Assembly (NCBI GenBank): GCA_937925565.1
Contig: CALALM010000168.1
Coordinates: forward strand, 1 to 7,169
Direction: 5' to 3'
From: an uncultured Centipeda sp.
Lineage (GTDB): Bacteria > Bacillota > Negativicutes > Selenomonadales > Selenomonadaceae
DNA: 7,169 nt
Shown here: in pieces, positions 1-6,576 of the stretch
Numbering within the stretch: position 1 is the stretch's first letter
How the letters are laid out: each line of letters begins with the position of its first letter
Made by a program: the position numbers and the translations under genes
Notes under the pieces: generated by a model
The model's database searches: none
Told to the model about the DNA's origin: nothing
The model's input: only the letters and a program-made list of their open reading frames with translations

Positions 1-566
1 TGCGTTCCGGACACATCTTCATTGTGAAATACGGTGCCTCCGGACGCGTACTTGCTCTGCGTCTCGCAACGAAGGGGAGCCTCATTGGTGAGTTGCCGAT
101 CTATGAGGAGGAGCCGACGTATATTTTCAGTGCGGTCGCGCGCAGTGCGGCGGAAGTCTATGCCATTGAGTTCCCGGTCTTACAGGCATATTTGGAGAAG
201 CATCCGCATCTTTCGATTGCACTCCTCAAGTTGATCGGCATGCACATGCGCAAGCAGCATCTGAAGTTTCGCGATCTCGTGCTCTATGGCAAGAAGGGGG
301 CGCTCTACTCGACGCTGATTCGCCTCGCGAACAGTTACGGCATGGAGACGGAGGAAGGGATCCTCATCTCCGTGCCGCTCACGAATCAGGAGCTTGCGAA
401 CTACTCCGCATCCGCACGCGAAAGTCTCAACCGCATGCTTGCCGATCTCAGAAAGAGCAATGTGATCGCGATGCGCGGGCACCTCATCCTCATCAAGGAC
501 ATCGACTTCCTTAAGGAAGAGATTCACTGCGAGAACTGCGGCAAGGAAATTTGCAATATCGAATAA
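1..566 (+). CDS. Crp/Fnr-family transcriptional regulator, 5'-truncated, probable Fe-S oxygen sensor of Bacillus Fnr type
   Basis: The reading frame is open from base 3, so the true start lies outside the window; the GTG at base 24 is an internal valine. The visible part (about 187 residues) holds the end of a cyclic-nucleotide-type beta-barrel (GHIFIVKYGASGRV, later GSLIGE), a dimer helix (KFRDLVLYGKKGALYSTLIR) and a winged helix-turn-helix (LTNQELANYSASARESLNRML). The recognition helix has the R-E-x3-R pattern of E. coli CRP, so a TGTGA-type half-site is expected. The protein ends with C-x2-C-x4-C (Cys codons at 528, 537 and 552). B. subtilis Fnr binds its [4Fe-4S] cluster through Cys227, Cys230, Cys235 and Asp141. 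Here the Cys spacing is identical, and an Asp (codon 273) lies 85 residues before the first Cys, against 86 in B. subtilis. Role inferred: transcriptional switch for anaerobic metabolism. The family call is secure; the cluster is an inference. I see no TGTGA-N6-TCACA site in the intergenic regions of this window. Confidence 0.93.
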   Translation, partial: RSGHIFIVKYGASGRVLALRLATKGSLIGELPIYEEEPTYIFSAVARSAAEVYAIEFPVLQAYLEKHPHLSIALLKLIGMHMRKQHLKFRDLVLYGKKGALYSTLIRLANSYGMETEEGILISVPLTNQELANYSASARESLNRMLADLRKSNVIAMRGHLILIKDIDFLKEEIHCENCGKEICNIE

Positions 567-591
567 AAAAGCGCCCACATAGGCGCTTTTT
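566..591. terminator. Bidirectional intrinsic terminator
   Basis: A perfect hairpin has the GC core GCGCC (571-575) and GGCGC (582-586) with a 6-base loop. A/T pairs extend it outward over 566-591. The T-run at 587-591 ends transcripts of the upstream regulator on the plus strand. The A-run at 565-570 becomes a U-run for the convergent yigZ transcript. The hairpin directly abuts the yigZ stop codon (592-594) and touches the regulator stop (564-566), so both convergent units share it. Confidence 0.9.
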
Positions 592-1248
592 CTATGCAAG
601 AGGCACGGCGACATACTTATGCCCACCTAATTTGTACCGCGCACGTCCCGCTGTGAGGTCGGTGAGCGCACGCTGATGCAGTTCGATGTCACCTGTCGGT
701 ACGAGCAGTGCCAGTGTCACAACGTCTGCGTAGGAAGCCTCCTCCGTCTGTACATCTGCGTCACGGATATAACGCTCGGCTGCGGCGAGCAGATCATAGT
801 CGATCGTGACGTACATCGTGTGCAGGGGGGTCATGCGAATCTTTGCCGCCGCGTCGAGCCCGAGTCCTGCCGCATGGGCATAGGCACGGATAAGACCGCC
901 TGCGCCGAGCTTGATGCCGCCGAAGTATCGCACGACGGCGACAGCTGCATTCGTGATATCACATGCTTTGATTGCCTCGAGGATAGGGCTTCCTGCTGTT
1001 CCGCCCGGCTCACCATCATCGCTCGAACGCTGGCGGTCGGCACGCTCTCCGAGTACCATCGCGTAGGGGACATGACGCGCCTCATAGTGTTCCTTCTTTA
1101 TGGACTGTAGCCATGTGCGTACTTCTTCCTCATCCTCCGCATGAATCACGTAGGCGAGGAAACGCGAGCGTTGAATCTCATACAAAACAGGGGAGACACC
1201 GCCCTTCGGTATCTCCCCTGTGATGGTCGTGTAGGCCTCCATTGTCAT
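592..1248 (-). CDS. yigZ: YigZ/IMPACT-family protein (UPF0029 plus DUF1949)
   Basis: This 218-residue soluble protein matches the YigZ family in length and layout. The N-terminal UPF0029/IMPACT domain (about 20-125) begins with the QRSRFLAYV segment and carries the family signatures SDDGEPGGTAGSP (76-88) and RYFGGIKLGAGGLIRAY (107-123). The more usual form is DGEPSGTAG, so one Ser is replaced by Gly. The C-terminal part (about 140-205) fits DUF1949, a small alpha/beta domain resembling one in elongation factor G. The biochemical role of the bacterial family is not established; the eukaryotic relative IMPACT affects translation control through GCN1/GCN2. The start ATG (1248) overlaps the stop of the upstream gene as ATGA, which implies translational coupling; a second in-frame ATG lies two codons later. 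No strong separate ribosome site is seen upstream. The gene ends against the shared hairpin at 566-591. Confidence 0.95.
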   Translation of the reverse strand: MTMEAYTTITGEIPKGGVSPVLYEIQRSRFLAYVIHAEDEEEVRTWLQSIKKEHYEARHVPYAMVLGERADRQRSSDDGEPGGTAGSPILEAIKACDITNAAVAVVRYFGGIKLGAGGLIRAYAHAAGLGLDAAAKIRMTPLHTMYVTIDYDLLAAAERYIRDADVQTEEASYADVVTLALLVPTGDIELHQRALTDLTAGRARYKLGGHKYVAVPLA

Positions 1249-1871
1249 TTGTTCTTGCGGTTGAAGTAGTCGACGACGCTCGCGTCAAGCAGAATGTAGG
1301 TCGGTCCCGTGCTCGCCGTCAGCTCTCCCGCCTGAAAGATGGGGCAGACAAAGCCGCGTCCGCCGAGGAAGTAGTTCGTCGGTACCTCATGCACGGACTT
1401 TTCCGGTCGGATCGGCGTATTGCGACCCTGCTCGTTATAGAGATGACCGTTTACCGCCTCGCCGTCCAGATCGGACGGAGTAACGTGGACGAAGAATGCG
1501 AGCGGAAGACGCTGTCCCGTCTTCTTGTAGTAGACGAAGCCATAGTCCTGGCGCGTCGGTTGATTCCCGCGCAGTGTGTAGCGCAGATCCGTGAACGTCA
1601 CGGAGAGGAAGTTCTCATCGTCCAGATGCACGCGGTAGCCGAATTCCCCACGATAGAATTCGCCGTCTTCATACGCGGCACGAACGTCTGCGGCAAGCGC
1701 CGCGATATCGGCGTTGATGGGATCTGCGACGACACCGGTCTCCGCACTGAGAATGGGGTAGGCGATGGAAAGATTTGTCGTCGACTCGCGATGTTCGGTG
1801 ACGGCTGCGCTCGTGGTACCCGAAACAGTGATGACGAGCGCCAAGGCGAGCAGCAAGGCTCTGAATTTCAT
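1245..1871 (-). CDS. Exported protein with RsiV/PdaC-like domain (DUF3298/DUF4163 type)
   Basis: This 208-residue protein has a clear Sec signal peptide: MKFR, a hydrophobic core at about 5-17, and a likely cleavage after Ala22 or Ala23. The mature part begins with NLSIAYPILSAETGVVADPINADI. It continues with alternating hydrophobic strands (YRVHLDDENFLSVTFTDLRY), a segment resembling the family's tGk.lpL (KKTGQRLPLAFF), and a C-terminal strand-rich stretch (FVCPIF through TYILLDASVVDYF). This order resembles the DUF4163/DUF3298 pair of B. subtilis RsiV and PdaC. There is no other membrane segment and no cytoplasmic sigma-binding region, so it is not a complete anti-sigma factor. In a two-membrane Negativicute it would be periplasmic; in other hosts, extracellular. 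It is the first gene of an operon with yigZ. The start is set by AAAGGAGG on the minus strand, 10 bases before the ATG. The family assignment is from pattern only; the function is unknown. Confidence 0.75.
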   Translation of the reverse strand: MKFRALLLALALVITVSGTTSAAVTEHRESTTNLSIAYPILSAETGVVADPINADIAALAADVRAAYEDGEFYRGEFGYRVHLDDENFLSVTFTDLRYTLRGNQPTRQDYGFVYYKKTGQRLPLAFFVHVTPSDLDGEAVNGHLYNEQGRNTPIRPEKSVHEVPTNYFLGGRGFVCPIFQAGELTASTGPTYILLDASVVDYFNRKNK

Positions 1872-1903
1872 AATATTAGCTCCTCCTTTGTGTGCTTGGT
1901 ATG

Positions 1904-1932
1904 ATGATAATAAAAATTTACCGCTTTGTCAA
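1904..1932 (-). promoter_or_regulatory. Sigma-A-type promoter of the RsiV-like/yigZ operon
   Basis: Read on the minus strand, TTGACA (1932-1927, a perfect -35) is followed by a 17-base AT-rich spacer and TATCAT (1909-1904, five of six matches to TATAAT). Transcription would start near 1897. The AAAGGAGG ribosome site and the ATG at 1871 follow. The rest of the divergent gap (1872-2023) must also hold the permease promoter. Only a lone TATGAT at 1964-1969 stands out there, without a convincing -35 box. Confidence 0.8.
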
Positions 1933-2023
1933 ATAAATCGTAGTAATCTATGCGTTCTTGTAGTATGATGAGAGCACATTTTTTGTTGCGAAAAAACGGC
2001 AGAAAGGTTGTGTTAAGAAGCCC

Positions 2024-3373
2024 ATGGGCGAATCGACAATGAAACGGAAGCTGAAGCACCGGCATCTTCAGTTCATCTCTCTCGGCGGCGTCATCGGGAG
2101 CGGATACTTCCTAGGGACGGGCTATGTGCTCGAACAGGCGGGACCTGCCGCCATAATTTCCTATCTCCTCGGAGGGGTGATCGTCCTCGCGGTTATGCTC
2201 TGTCTCGCGGAGCTCGCGGTGGAAAAACCGCTCTCAGGTTCCTTTGTCGTCTATGCGCGCGAGAATATTTCCGCGACATGGGCGTGCGGCGTCGGCTGGT
2301 CGTACTGGGTGACGTGGGTCTCTTATGTGCCGTCGGAGATGATCGCTGCCGGCATCGTCATGAACGGCTTTTTCCCGGAGATCGGGACGGTCTGGTGGGC
2401 GGTGTTCTTCGGACTCATCGTGACCATCCTCAACCTGTTTCGTGTCGATAAATTCGGGGAGAGTGAGTTCTGGCTCTCCCTCGTCAAGGTGACGGCGCTC
2501 GTGGCGTTCAGCGTGGTCGCCCTCCTCATCTGCCTCGGACTCATCGGCGGGGAGGAATACATCGGGACGCGCATCCTTCTCGGCAGCGGGGGGTTCGCAC
2601 CGCACGGCTACGCGAGCATCGCACTCACGATGGTCATTATCCTTGTCAACTTTCAGGGGACGGAGATCATCGGACTTGCGGCGGGAGAGACTGCCGATCC
2701 TGCGCGCAGCATTCCGACGGCGGTGCGCAACGTGACGTGGCGGATCATTGCCCTCTACATCATTCCGATTACGTTGCTCATTTCGATCCTACCGTGGGAT
2801 CACGCCTCGCTCACAGAGAGTGCCTTTGCGGCGGCGCTTGCCGAGCACGGCTTTACGGAGCTTTCCGCGCTCTTTTCGTTCGTCGTTCTGACGGCGGCGA
2901 TCTCCTGCTCGAACTCGGGACTCTATGGCGCGGCGCGAACCGTGCATGCGCTCGCGACGATGGGCATGGCACCGCGCGCCCTTGAGGGACTGAGCAGCAA
3001 GGGGATCCCCTCGCGTGCGATTTACGCCTCCATCGCCTTCTGTTGGGGCGTCATCGCGATCTATGCGATGAATCCGCATGGTGAGTTTTACACCTATCTG
3101 CTTGCTCTCTCGGGCTTTTCGGGTGCAATGGCGTGGATCTCGATCTGTTGGAGTCAATATCGGCGGCGGCGGAAACTCGAAGCGGAGGACGCGGTCTCCC
3201 TGTTGCGCTACCGCATGCCTCTTTTTCCGTATGTGACACTCTTCGGCATCTGGGCGCAGGTACTCTGCCTCGTCTTCATGATCTTTGTGCCGGAACTTCG
3301 TTCCGCACTCTATCTTGGCGTGCCCATGCTTATTGTTCCGATGATCCTTTACAGATTCTTGCGGCAGGGATAA
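2024..3373 (+). CDS. Amino acid permease, APC superfamily (AAT-like)
   Basis: This 449-residue protein has about 12 predicted membrane helices (roughly 15-35, 41-63, 90-112, 124-140, 154-175, 195-217, 240-256, 279-300, 331-349, 355-376, 401-421, 425-446). It has the standard signatures of proton-coupled amino acid permeases: KHRHLQFISLGGVIGSGYFLGTG in the first helix, with its unwound GxGxG-type substrate site; GPAAIISYLLGG; FGESEFW (144-150); and FQGTEIIGLAAGETADPARSIPTA (210-233). A basic loop (YRRRRK, 379-384) would face the cytoplasm. Length is usual for the family. The substrate cannot be read from the sequence. Two starts are possible. ATG 2024 has AAGAAG only 3 bases upstream, and AGAAAGG at 2001-2007 is distant. 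ATG 2039 (MKRKLKHRH) would start just before the first helix. It lies 46 bases upstream of a FIST-domain chemoreceptor in the same direction, but no terminator separates them, so read-through is possible. Confidence 0.93.
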   Translation: MGESTMKRKLKHRHLQFISLGGVIGSGYFLGTGYVLEQAGPAAIISYLLGGVIVLAVMLCLAELAVEKPLSGSFVVYARENISATWACGVGWSYWVTWVSYVPSEMIAAGIVMNGFFPEIGTVWWAVFFGLIVTILNLFRVDKFGESEFWLSLVKVTALVAFSVVALLICLGLIGGEEYIGTRILLGSGGFAPHGYASIALTMVIILVNFQGTEIIGLAAGETADPARSIPTAVRNVTWRIIALYIIPITLLISILPWDHASLTESAFAAALAEHGFTELSALFSFVVLTAAISCSNSGLYGAARTVHALATMGMAPRALEGLSSKGIPSRAIYASIAFCWGVIAIYAMNPHGEFYTYLLALSGFSGAMAWISICWSQYRRRRKLEAEDAVSLLRYRMPLFPYVTLFGIWAQVLCLVFMIFVPELRSALYLGVPMLIVPMILYRFLRQG

Positions 3374-3387
3374 CTGCGTGTTATAAT
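3359..3387 (+). promoter_or_regulatory. Extended -10 promoter of the FIST chemoreceptor gene
   Basis: A perfect TATAAT (3382-3387) is preceded by TG at 3379-3380, giving the extended -10 form TGnTATAAT. A weak -35 (TTGCGG, 3359-3364) sits 17 bases upstream, inside the last codons of the permease. Transcription would start near 3394. The chemoreceptor can therefore be transcribed alone even if it is also read through from the permease. Confidence 0.75.
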
Positions 3388-3406
3388 AATATAAATGTGG
3401 CCGCTA

Positions 3407-3412
3407 GGGAGG
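3407..3412 (+). promoter_or_regulatory. Strong ribosome binding site for the FIST chemoreceptor
   Basis: GGGAGG lies 7 bases before the ATG at 3420. This near-ideal Shine-Dalgarno site fixes the start codon of the 700-residue protein. Confidence 0.85.
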
Positions 3413-3419
3413 AACATAT

Positions 3420-5522
3420 ATGTTCGGATTGTTTGGGAATAAAAAGAGCGAAGAGATTTTGCCGGCGGAGCGTATCAACGTGAAACCTACGGCAGGGGAA
3501 GAGCCCGCATGCGATCCGAGAGAAAAAACGCGTGCCCCGTTTGCTGGGCTCGGCAGTGTGGGAGGCGGCGATATGAAGTCTGCCTATCTTTCGCGCAGTG
3601 AGCTGACGGCGGAACGTCTGCGTGAGCTCTACAACGTGCCGGGCGGACCCGCCATCGTCATGGGGTTTATCTCTGCCGATCTTGGGATGGACGATGTGGC
3701 ACATGCCGTTCAGGCAGCTTCACCGCCCGATGTGCAGCTCCTCTTGATGACGACATGCGGTGAGCTCACACGTACAAAGGATTCGCGTTCCTACTATATG
3801 GACGCGGAGGACGGGCGTGCCAAGGTTCTGCTGCAAGTGTTCAGCAAGCGCATGATTGAGGGGGCGCATATGATGACGCTGCCCCTGCACAACGAGGATA
3901 TGCGGCGCGGTGCGGTGACACTCACACCCGCCGAGCGCGTGGAAAAGATCACCGCAGATGTCCGTGCCGAACGCATTCCGTTTCCCGTACGCTTTGATGA
4001 CACCTTTGCCTTTGTCTATGTCGACGGGGTGAGTGCGTGCGAGTCCTTTGTACTCAAGGCTCTCTATGACGCAGAGAGCCTGCCCTGCCCCTATATCGGC
4101 GGCAGTGCGGGCGGTGCGCGTGACTTTTCCCACACCTATATCTACAACGGCAGGGAGGTACTCGAGAACCATGCTGTCGTCCTTGTCGTCAAACTCGCCG
4201 CAGATTACCGTTACTCTGTGTTCAAGACACAGGCAGCGGAGGAAATGGGGGCGCATTGGACGGTGATCGGTTCGGATGCGACATTCCGGACGGTGGACAC
4301 CGTTGCGGATGCCGAGGGACAACCCGTCCTGCTCACCGATGTGTTGATGGAGTATATGCACGTATCGGACATTGCGGCACTCGCGGACGCGCTTGCGGAA
4401 TATACCTTTGCGACACATGTTGGAAATCAGTTCTATATCCGCTCCCTGCAAAGGATTGATGAATCTGCGAAGCGGATGCACTTCTTCTGCGATATCACGG
4501 CAGGTGAGGAACTCTATCTCATGCGGCGTGTGCGCTTCCTCGAAACGCTCAAAGCGGACTACACGGGATTCGCCAAAGGCAAGCCTGCGCCCATCGGCGT
4601 CATCATGAATGACTGCATCCTGCGCCGCTTGACCTTTGCGGAGGAGCTCGCGGGCGCAGATCTCTTTGACGGCATTTCCGTCGCCGGTTACTCGGCGCTC
4701 GGTGAGATCGCGGGGATGCACATCAATGAAACCCTGACGGCGATCTTCTTCTACCGGCTTTCCGGAGGAACATTCTACGACGGCTATATGAATCGCTTTC
4801 CGTCCGTCTATGCACTCTGTCAGAAATCCTTCCTCGAACATGATATTGCACGTCTTGAGATCATTGGCAGACTCAAGGACGGCATTATGAGTGAGTTCAG
4901 CGAATATCGCAGCGCGATGGCGGGGATGTCAAAGACAATGGCGCGCATCGGGGAGAGCGCGGAGAGCGTTGGCGGACTCATCGACAATCTGAGCAACGGT
5001 CTCGGTGGACAGGGCGACATGACAAAGGAGCTCCTCGGGCGCAACGCGGAGATTACCCCGAAGCTCGAACGGCTCACGGAGAGCACAAAGAAGATCGAGC
5101 AGGTCATGAACATGATCACGGAGATCTCGGCGCAGATCAACCTCCTCGCGCTCAATGCGGCGATTGAGGCGGCGCGTGCCGGAGAGGCGGGGCGCGGCTT
5201 CGCCGTTGTTGCGGGCGAGGTGCGCAAGCTCTCAGAGAATACGCGCGAGCGCCTTGAGGCATCCGATGAGGCGATCAGTGAACTCCTGCGTGATGTGCAG
5301 GAGATCGACAAGATGCTCGCGACCAATCAGGCGTTTGAGGATCGGGTCGAGGATTTCGAGCATGGATTTGACGGGCGGATTGAGGATCTCAAGAAGAATC
5401 TGGACGTTGGTTTAACGGCGATCCGTCGCGGGGTGGCATCCGTCGATCGCGTGGCAGAACTCGGGGCGCGATTGACGCGCCGCTATGACGAGCTTGAGGC
5501 AGTGCTTCGCTCCATTCGGTAA
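3420..5522 (+). CDS. Soluble methyl-accepting chemotaxis protein with FIST_N and FIST_C sensory domains
   Basis: This 700-residue protein has no signal peptide and no membrane helix, so it should be a cytoplasmic chemoreceptor. Domains in order: a short low-complexity N-terminus (1-70); FIST_N (about 75-285), including MTTCGEL (110-116) and the YIGGSAGGA turn (225-233); FIST_C (about 295-460), with the family-typical NDCILRRL (397-404) and an [12 protein letters not shown]...[10 protein letters not shown] segment (419-444); and a helical MCP signalling hairpin (about 480-700). The conserved hairpin tip, [19 protein letters not shown] (573-591), and the following [13 protein letters not shown] bind CheA and CheW in this family. 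Each arm of the hairpin is about 105-115 residues. The C-terminus (LEAVLRSIR) lacks the NWETF-like CheR/CheB tether. FIST is a proposed small-ligand sensor, with amino acids suggested from gene context in other genomes. The upstream amino acid permease fits that idea. No che genes are in the window, so partners must be encoded elsewhere. Confidence 0.93.
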   Translation: MFGLFGNKKSEEILPAERINVKPTAGEEPACDPREKTRAPFAGLGSVGGGDMKSAYLSRSELTAERLRELYNVPGGPAIVMGFISADLGMDDVAHAVQAASPPDVQLLLMTTCGELTRTKDSRSYYMDAEDGRAKVLLQVFSKRMIEGAHMMTLPLHNEDMRRGAVTLTPAERVEKITADVRAERIPFPVRFDDTFAFVYVDGVSACESFVLKALYDAESLPCPYIGGSAGGARDFSHTYIYNGREVLENHAVVLVVKLAADYRYSVFKTQAAEEMGAHWTVIGSDATFRTVDTVADAEGQPVLLTDVLMEYMHVSDIAALADALAEYTFATHVGNQFYIRSLQRIDESAKRMHFFCDITAGEELYLMRRVRFLETLKADYTGFAKGKPAPIGVIMNDCILRRLTFAEELAGADLFDGISVAGYSALGEIAGMHINETLTAIFFYRLSGGTFYDGYMNRFPSVYALCQKSFLEHDIARLEIIGRLKDGIMSEFSEYRSAMAGMSKTMARIGESAESVGGLIDNLSNGLGGQGDMTKELLGRNAEITPKLERLTESTKKIEQVMNMITEISAQINLLALNAAIEAARAGEAGRGFAVVAGEVRKLSENTRERLEASDEAISELLRDVQEIDKMLATNQAFEDRVEDFEHGFDGRIEDLKKNLDVGLTAIRRGVASVDRVAELGARLTRRYDELEAVLRSIR

Positions 5523-5541
5523 GAAATTTCATGATATAGGG

Positions 5542-5568
5542 AAGCGCGGTCAGAGTGCCGCGCTTTTT
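5542..5568 (+). terminator. Intrinsic terminator after the FIST chemoreceptor
   Basis: An 8-bp perfect stem, AAGCGCGG (5542-5549) with CCGCGCTT (5558-5565), encloses an 8-base loop. T-residues run to 5568. It lies 19 bases after the stop codon. On the minus strand the hairpin is also just past the tauE-like stop (5574-5576), but no U-run follows there, so it would work less well for that gene. Confidence 0.9.
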
Positions 5569-5573
5569 CTATC

Positions 5574-6326
5574 TCAAAAATACGTTATCAAAATCGATAC
5601 AATCGTATAGGTGGAGGCGACGTAGAGAATCACAAAGACAAATTTTCGGAAGAGCGCCGCGGGCATAAAGCGCATACTCTCGCGTCCCGCGACGATGCCG
5701 ACGGCGAGTGCGGGCAGGAGGTAGATGAACTCGTTGAATGCCTCCGTGAGCGGAAAGCCGCCGATGAGATAGCTGACGAGCGAGGTTGCGTTGCCGAGAA
5801 AGAAGTAGACGAAGCAGGTCGCGCGGAACATATTGGGCGGCATGCTCGTATAGGCGAGGTAGATCAGGAACGGCAGCCCGCCCATGCCCGTCGTGATCGC
5901 CGTGAAACCCGAGAGCGCCCCTGTGATGATCGTGTTGCGCCGACATTCCGGGATGCGGCGATGGGAGATCTGCATGAGTAGGAGCGTTACGAGCACGACG
6001 ACGTTGATGAATACCTTCAGCGCGTCATTGGATATGTAGGTAAAGAAAAAGAAGCCGATGGGCTGTCCCGCAAGCATGCCGAGGTACATTAGGCGCACAA
6101 GCGGGAGATTCGCCTGCTTTCGCATGAGAAAGCCCTGCACGGCGTTGCCGCTGCACGCGAGCAGTAGCATGATCGGGACGGTGAGTTTCGGCTCGTAGAA
6201 GAACATGAGAAGAGGCGCGGCGATGATGACGAGACCGAATCCTGTAATCGACTGGATGAACGCTGCGAAGAAAATGGCAAGCGTCGGTCCTGCATGCGCT
6301 GCAACGCCGGAAAGATAGTGCTCCAA
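5574..6326 (-). CDS. TauE/SafE-family (DUF81) membrane exporter
   Basis: From the chosen start this is a 250-residue integral membrane protein with about eight hydrophobic segments. It has the two TauE/SafE repeat signatures: FFAAFIQSITGFGLVIIAAPLLM near the N-terminus, and TTGMGGLPFLIYLAYTSMPPNMFRAT in the second half. A basic stretch (HRRIPECRR) separates the halves. The family includes exporters of sulfite, sulfoacetate and other organic anions; no sulfur or taurine genes adjoin it, so the substrate is open. I choose TTG at 6326 because AGGAG (minus strand, 6339-6335) stands 8 bases before it. A longer frame from TTG 6347 would add seven residues. It has no ribosome site and would begin only about 9 bases after the predicted transcript start. 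ATG 6334 is out of frame. The gene is monocistronic here and divergent from leuS. Confidence 0.9.
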   Translation of the reverse strand: MEHYLSGVAAHAGPTLAIFFAAFIQSITGFGLVIIAAPLLMFFYEPKLTVPIMLLLACSGNAVQGFLMRKQANLPLVRLMYLGMLAGQPIGFFFFTYISNDALKVFINVVVLVTLLLMQISHRRIPECRRNTIITGALSGFTAITTGMGGLPFLIYLAYTSMPPNMFRATCFVYFFLGNATSLVSYLIGGFPLTEAFNEFIYLLPALAVGIVAGRESMRFMPAALFRKFVFVILYVASTYTIVSILITYF

Positions 6327-6334
6327 ACGCTCAT

Positions 6335-6339
6335 CTCCT
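6335..6339 (-). promoter_or_regulatory. Ribosome binding site that decides the TTG start of the TauE-like gene
   Basis: AGGAG on the minus strand is 8 bases from TTG 6326 but directly touches the out-of-frame ATG 6334. Its spacing therefore supports a rare TTG initiation. Confidence 0.6.
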
Positions 6340-6362
6340 ATCCTCAAAATGATCTCATGCTC

Positions 6363-6371
6363 ATTGTATCA
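6363..6371 (-). promoter_or_regulatory. Extended -10 promoter of the TauE-like gene
   Basis: On the minus strand TGATACAAT (6371-6363) is an extended -10 element: TG, one base, then TACAAT with five of six matches. No good -35 lies 17 bases upstream. A TTGACT at 6383-6378 is only 9 bases away, too close to pair with it. The predicted transcript begins near 6356, leaving a leader of about 30 bases before TTG 6326. Confidence 0.5.
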
Positions 6372-6469
6372 TGAAAGAGTCAAGCGTGCACGATTTTTGA
6401 CACAGTATTCAGACATACAGAACGACAGGAGAAAAGTCCTAAAAATTTCCGCTAAAATATGAATAATGA

Positions 6470-6499
6470 TTGACGCATTCATCACGTTTCATGTATAAT
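6470..6499 (+). promoter_or_regulatory. Sigma-A-type promoter of leuS
   Basis: TTGACG (6470-6475, five of six) and a perfect TATAAT (6494-6499) are separated by 18 bases. Transcription should start near 6506, giving a leader of only about 70 bases. That is too short for a T-box riboswitch, which often precedes aminoacyl-tRNA synthetase genes in Firmicutes. An inverted repeat, ATGAAT (6459-6464) and ATTCAT (6477-6482), flanks the -35 box. Confidence 0.8.
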
Positions 6500-6524
6500 A
6501 TACTGAAATGATTATTAAGAAAAG

Positions 6525-6547
6525 ATTATGCAATGTAATTGCACAAT
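6525..6547 (+). repeat. Dyad symmetry in the leuS leader
   Basis: TGCAAT (6529-6534) and ATTGCA (6538-6543) form a perfect 6-bp inverted repeat around GTA. After one mismatch (6528 with 6544), three more pairs (6525-6527 with 6545-6547) extend it. It lies between the predicted transcript start and the ribosome site. It could be an operator or a small RNA hairpin. The AT-rich stem and lack of a T-run argue against a terminator. Confidence 0.5.
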
Positions 6548-6576
6548 GATTGAATACTGGGAGGAGCAGGAGTATA

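Noticed and set aside
676..1110. A 144-codon plus-strand frame opposite yigZ
   Set aside because: Same codon-register shadow; the YigZ motifs on the minus strand are unambiguous.
1242..1904. A 220-codon plus-strand frame opposite the exported protein
   Set aside because: Same codon-register shadow; the minus strand has a signal peptide, ribosome site and promoter.
1901..1920. Fur-box-like AT-rich sequence near the minus-strand -10
   Set aside because: It resembles only one half of a GATAAT-type repeat and has no symmetric partner; plain AT-rich promoter DNA explains it.
1964..1969. TATGAT as -10 of the permease promoter
   Set aside because: No acceptable -35 hexamer lies 16-18 bases upstream and there is no extended TG, so I do not list it as a promoter.
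3720..4841. A 373-codon open frame antisense to the FIST chemoreceptor
   Set aside because: Its codons are exact reverse complements of the sense codons, so it stays open simply because the sense gene lacks TTA, CTA and TCA codons. The product is rich in His, Arg and Cys with no recognisable domain, while the sense frame has clear FIST and MCP domains.
6428..6441. AGGA...TCCT inverted repeat as a terminator or operator
   Set aside because: Only a 4-bp stem with no T-run; within chance expectation.
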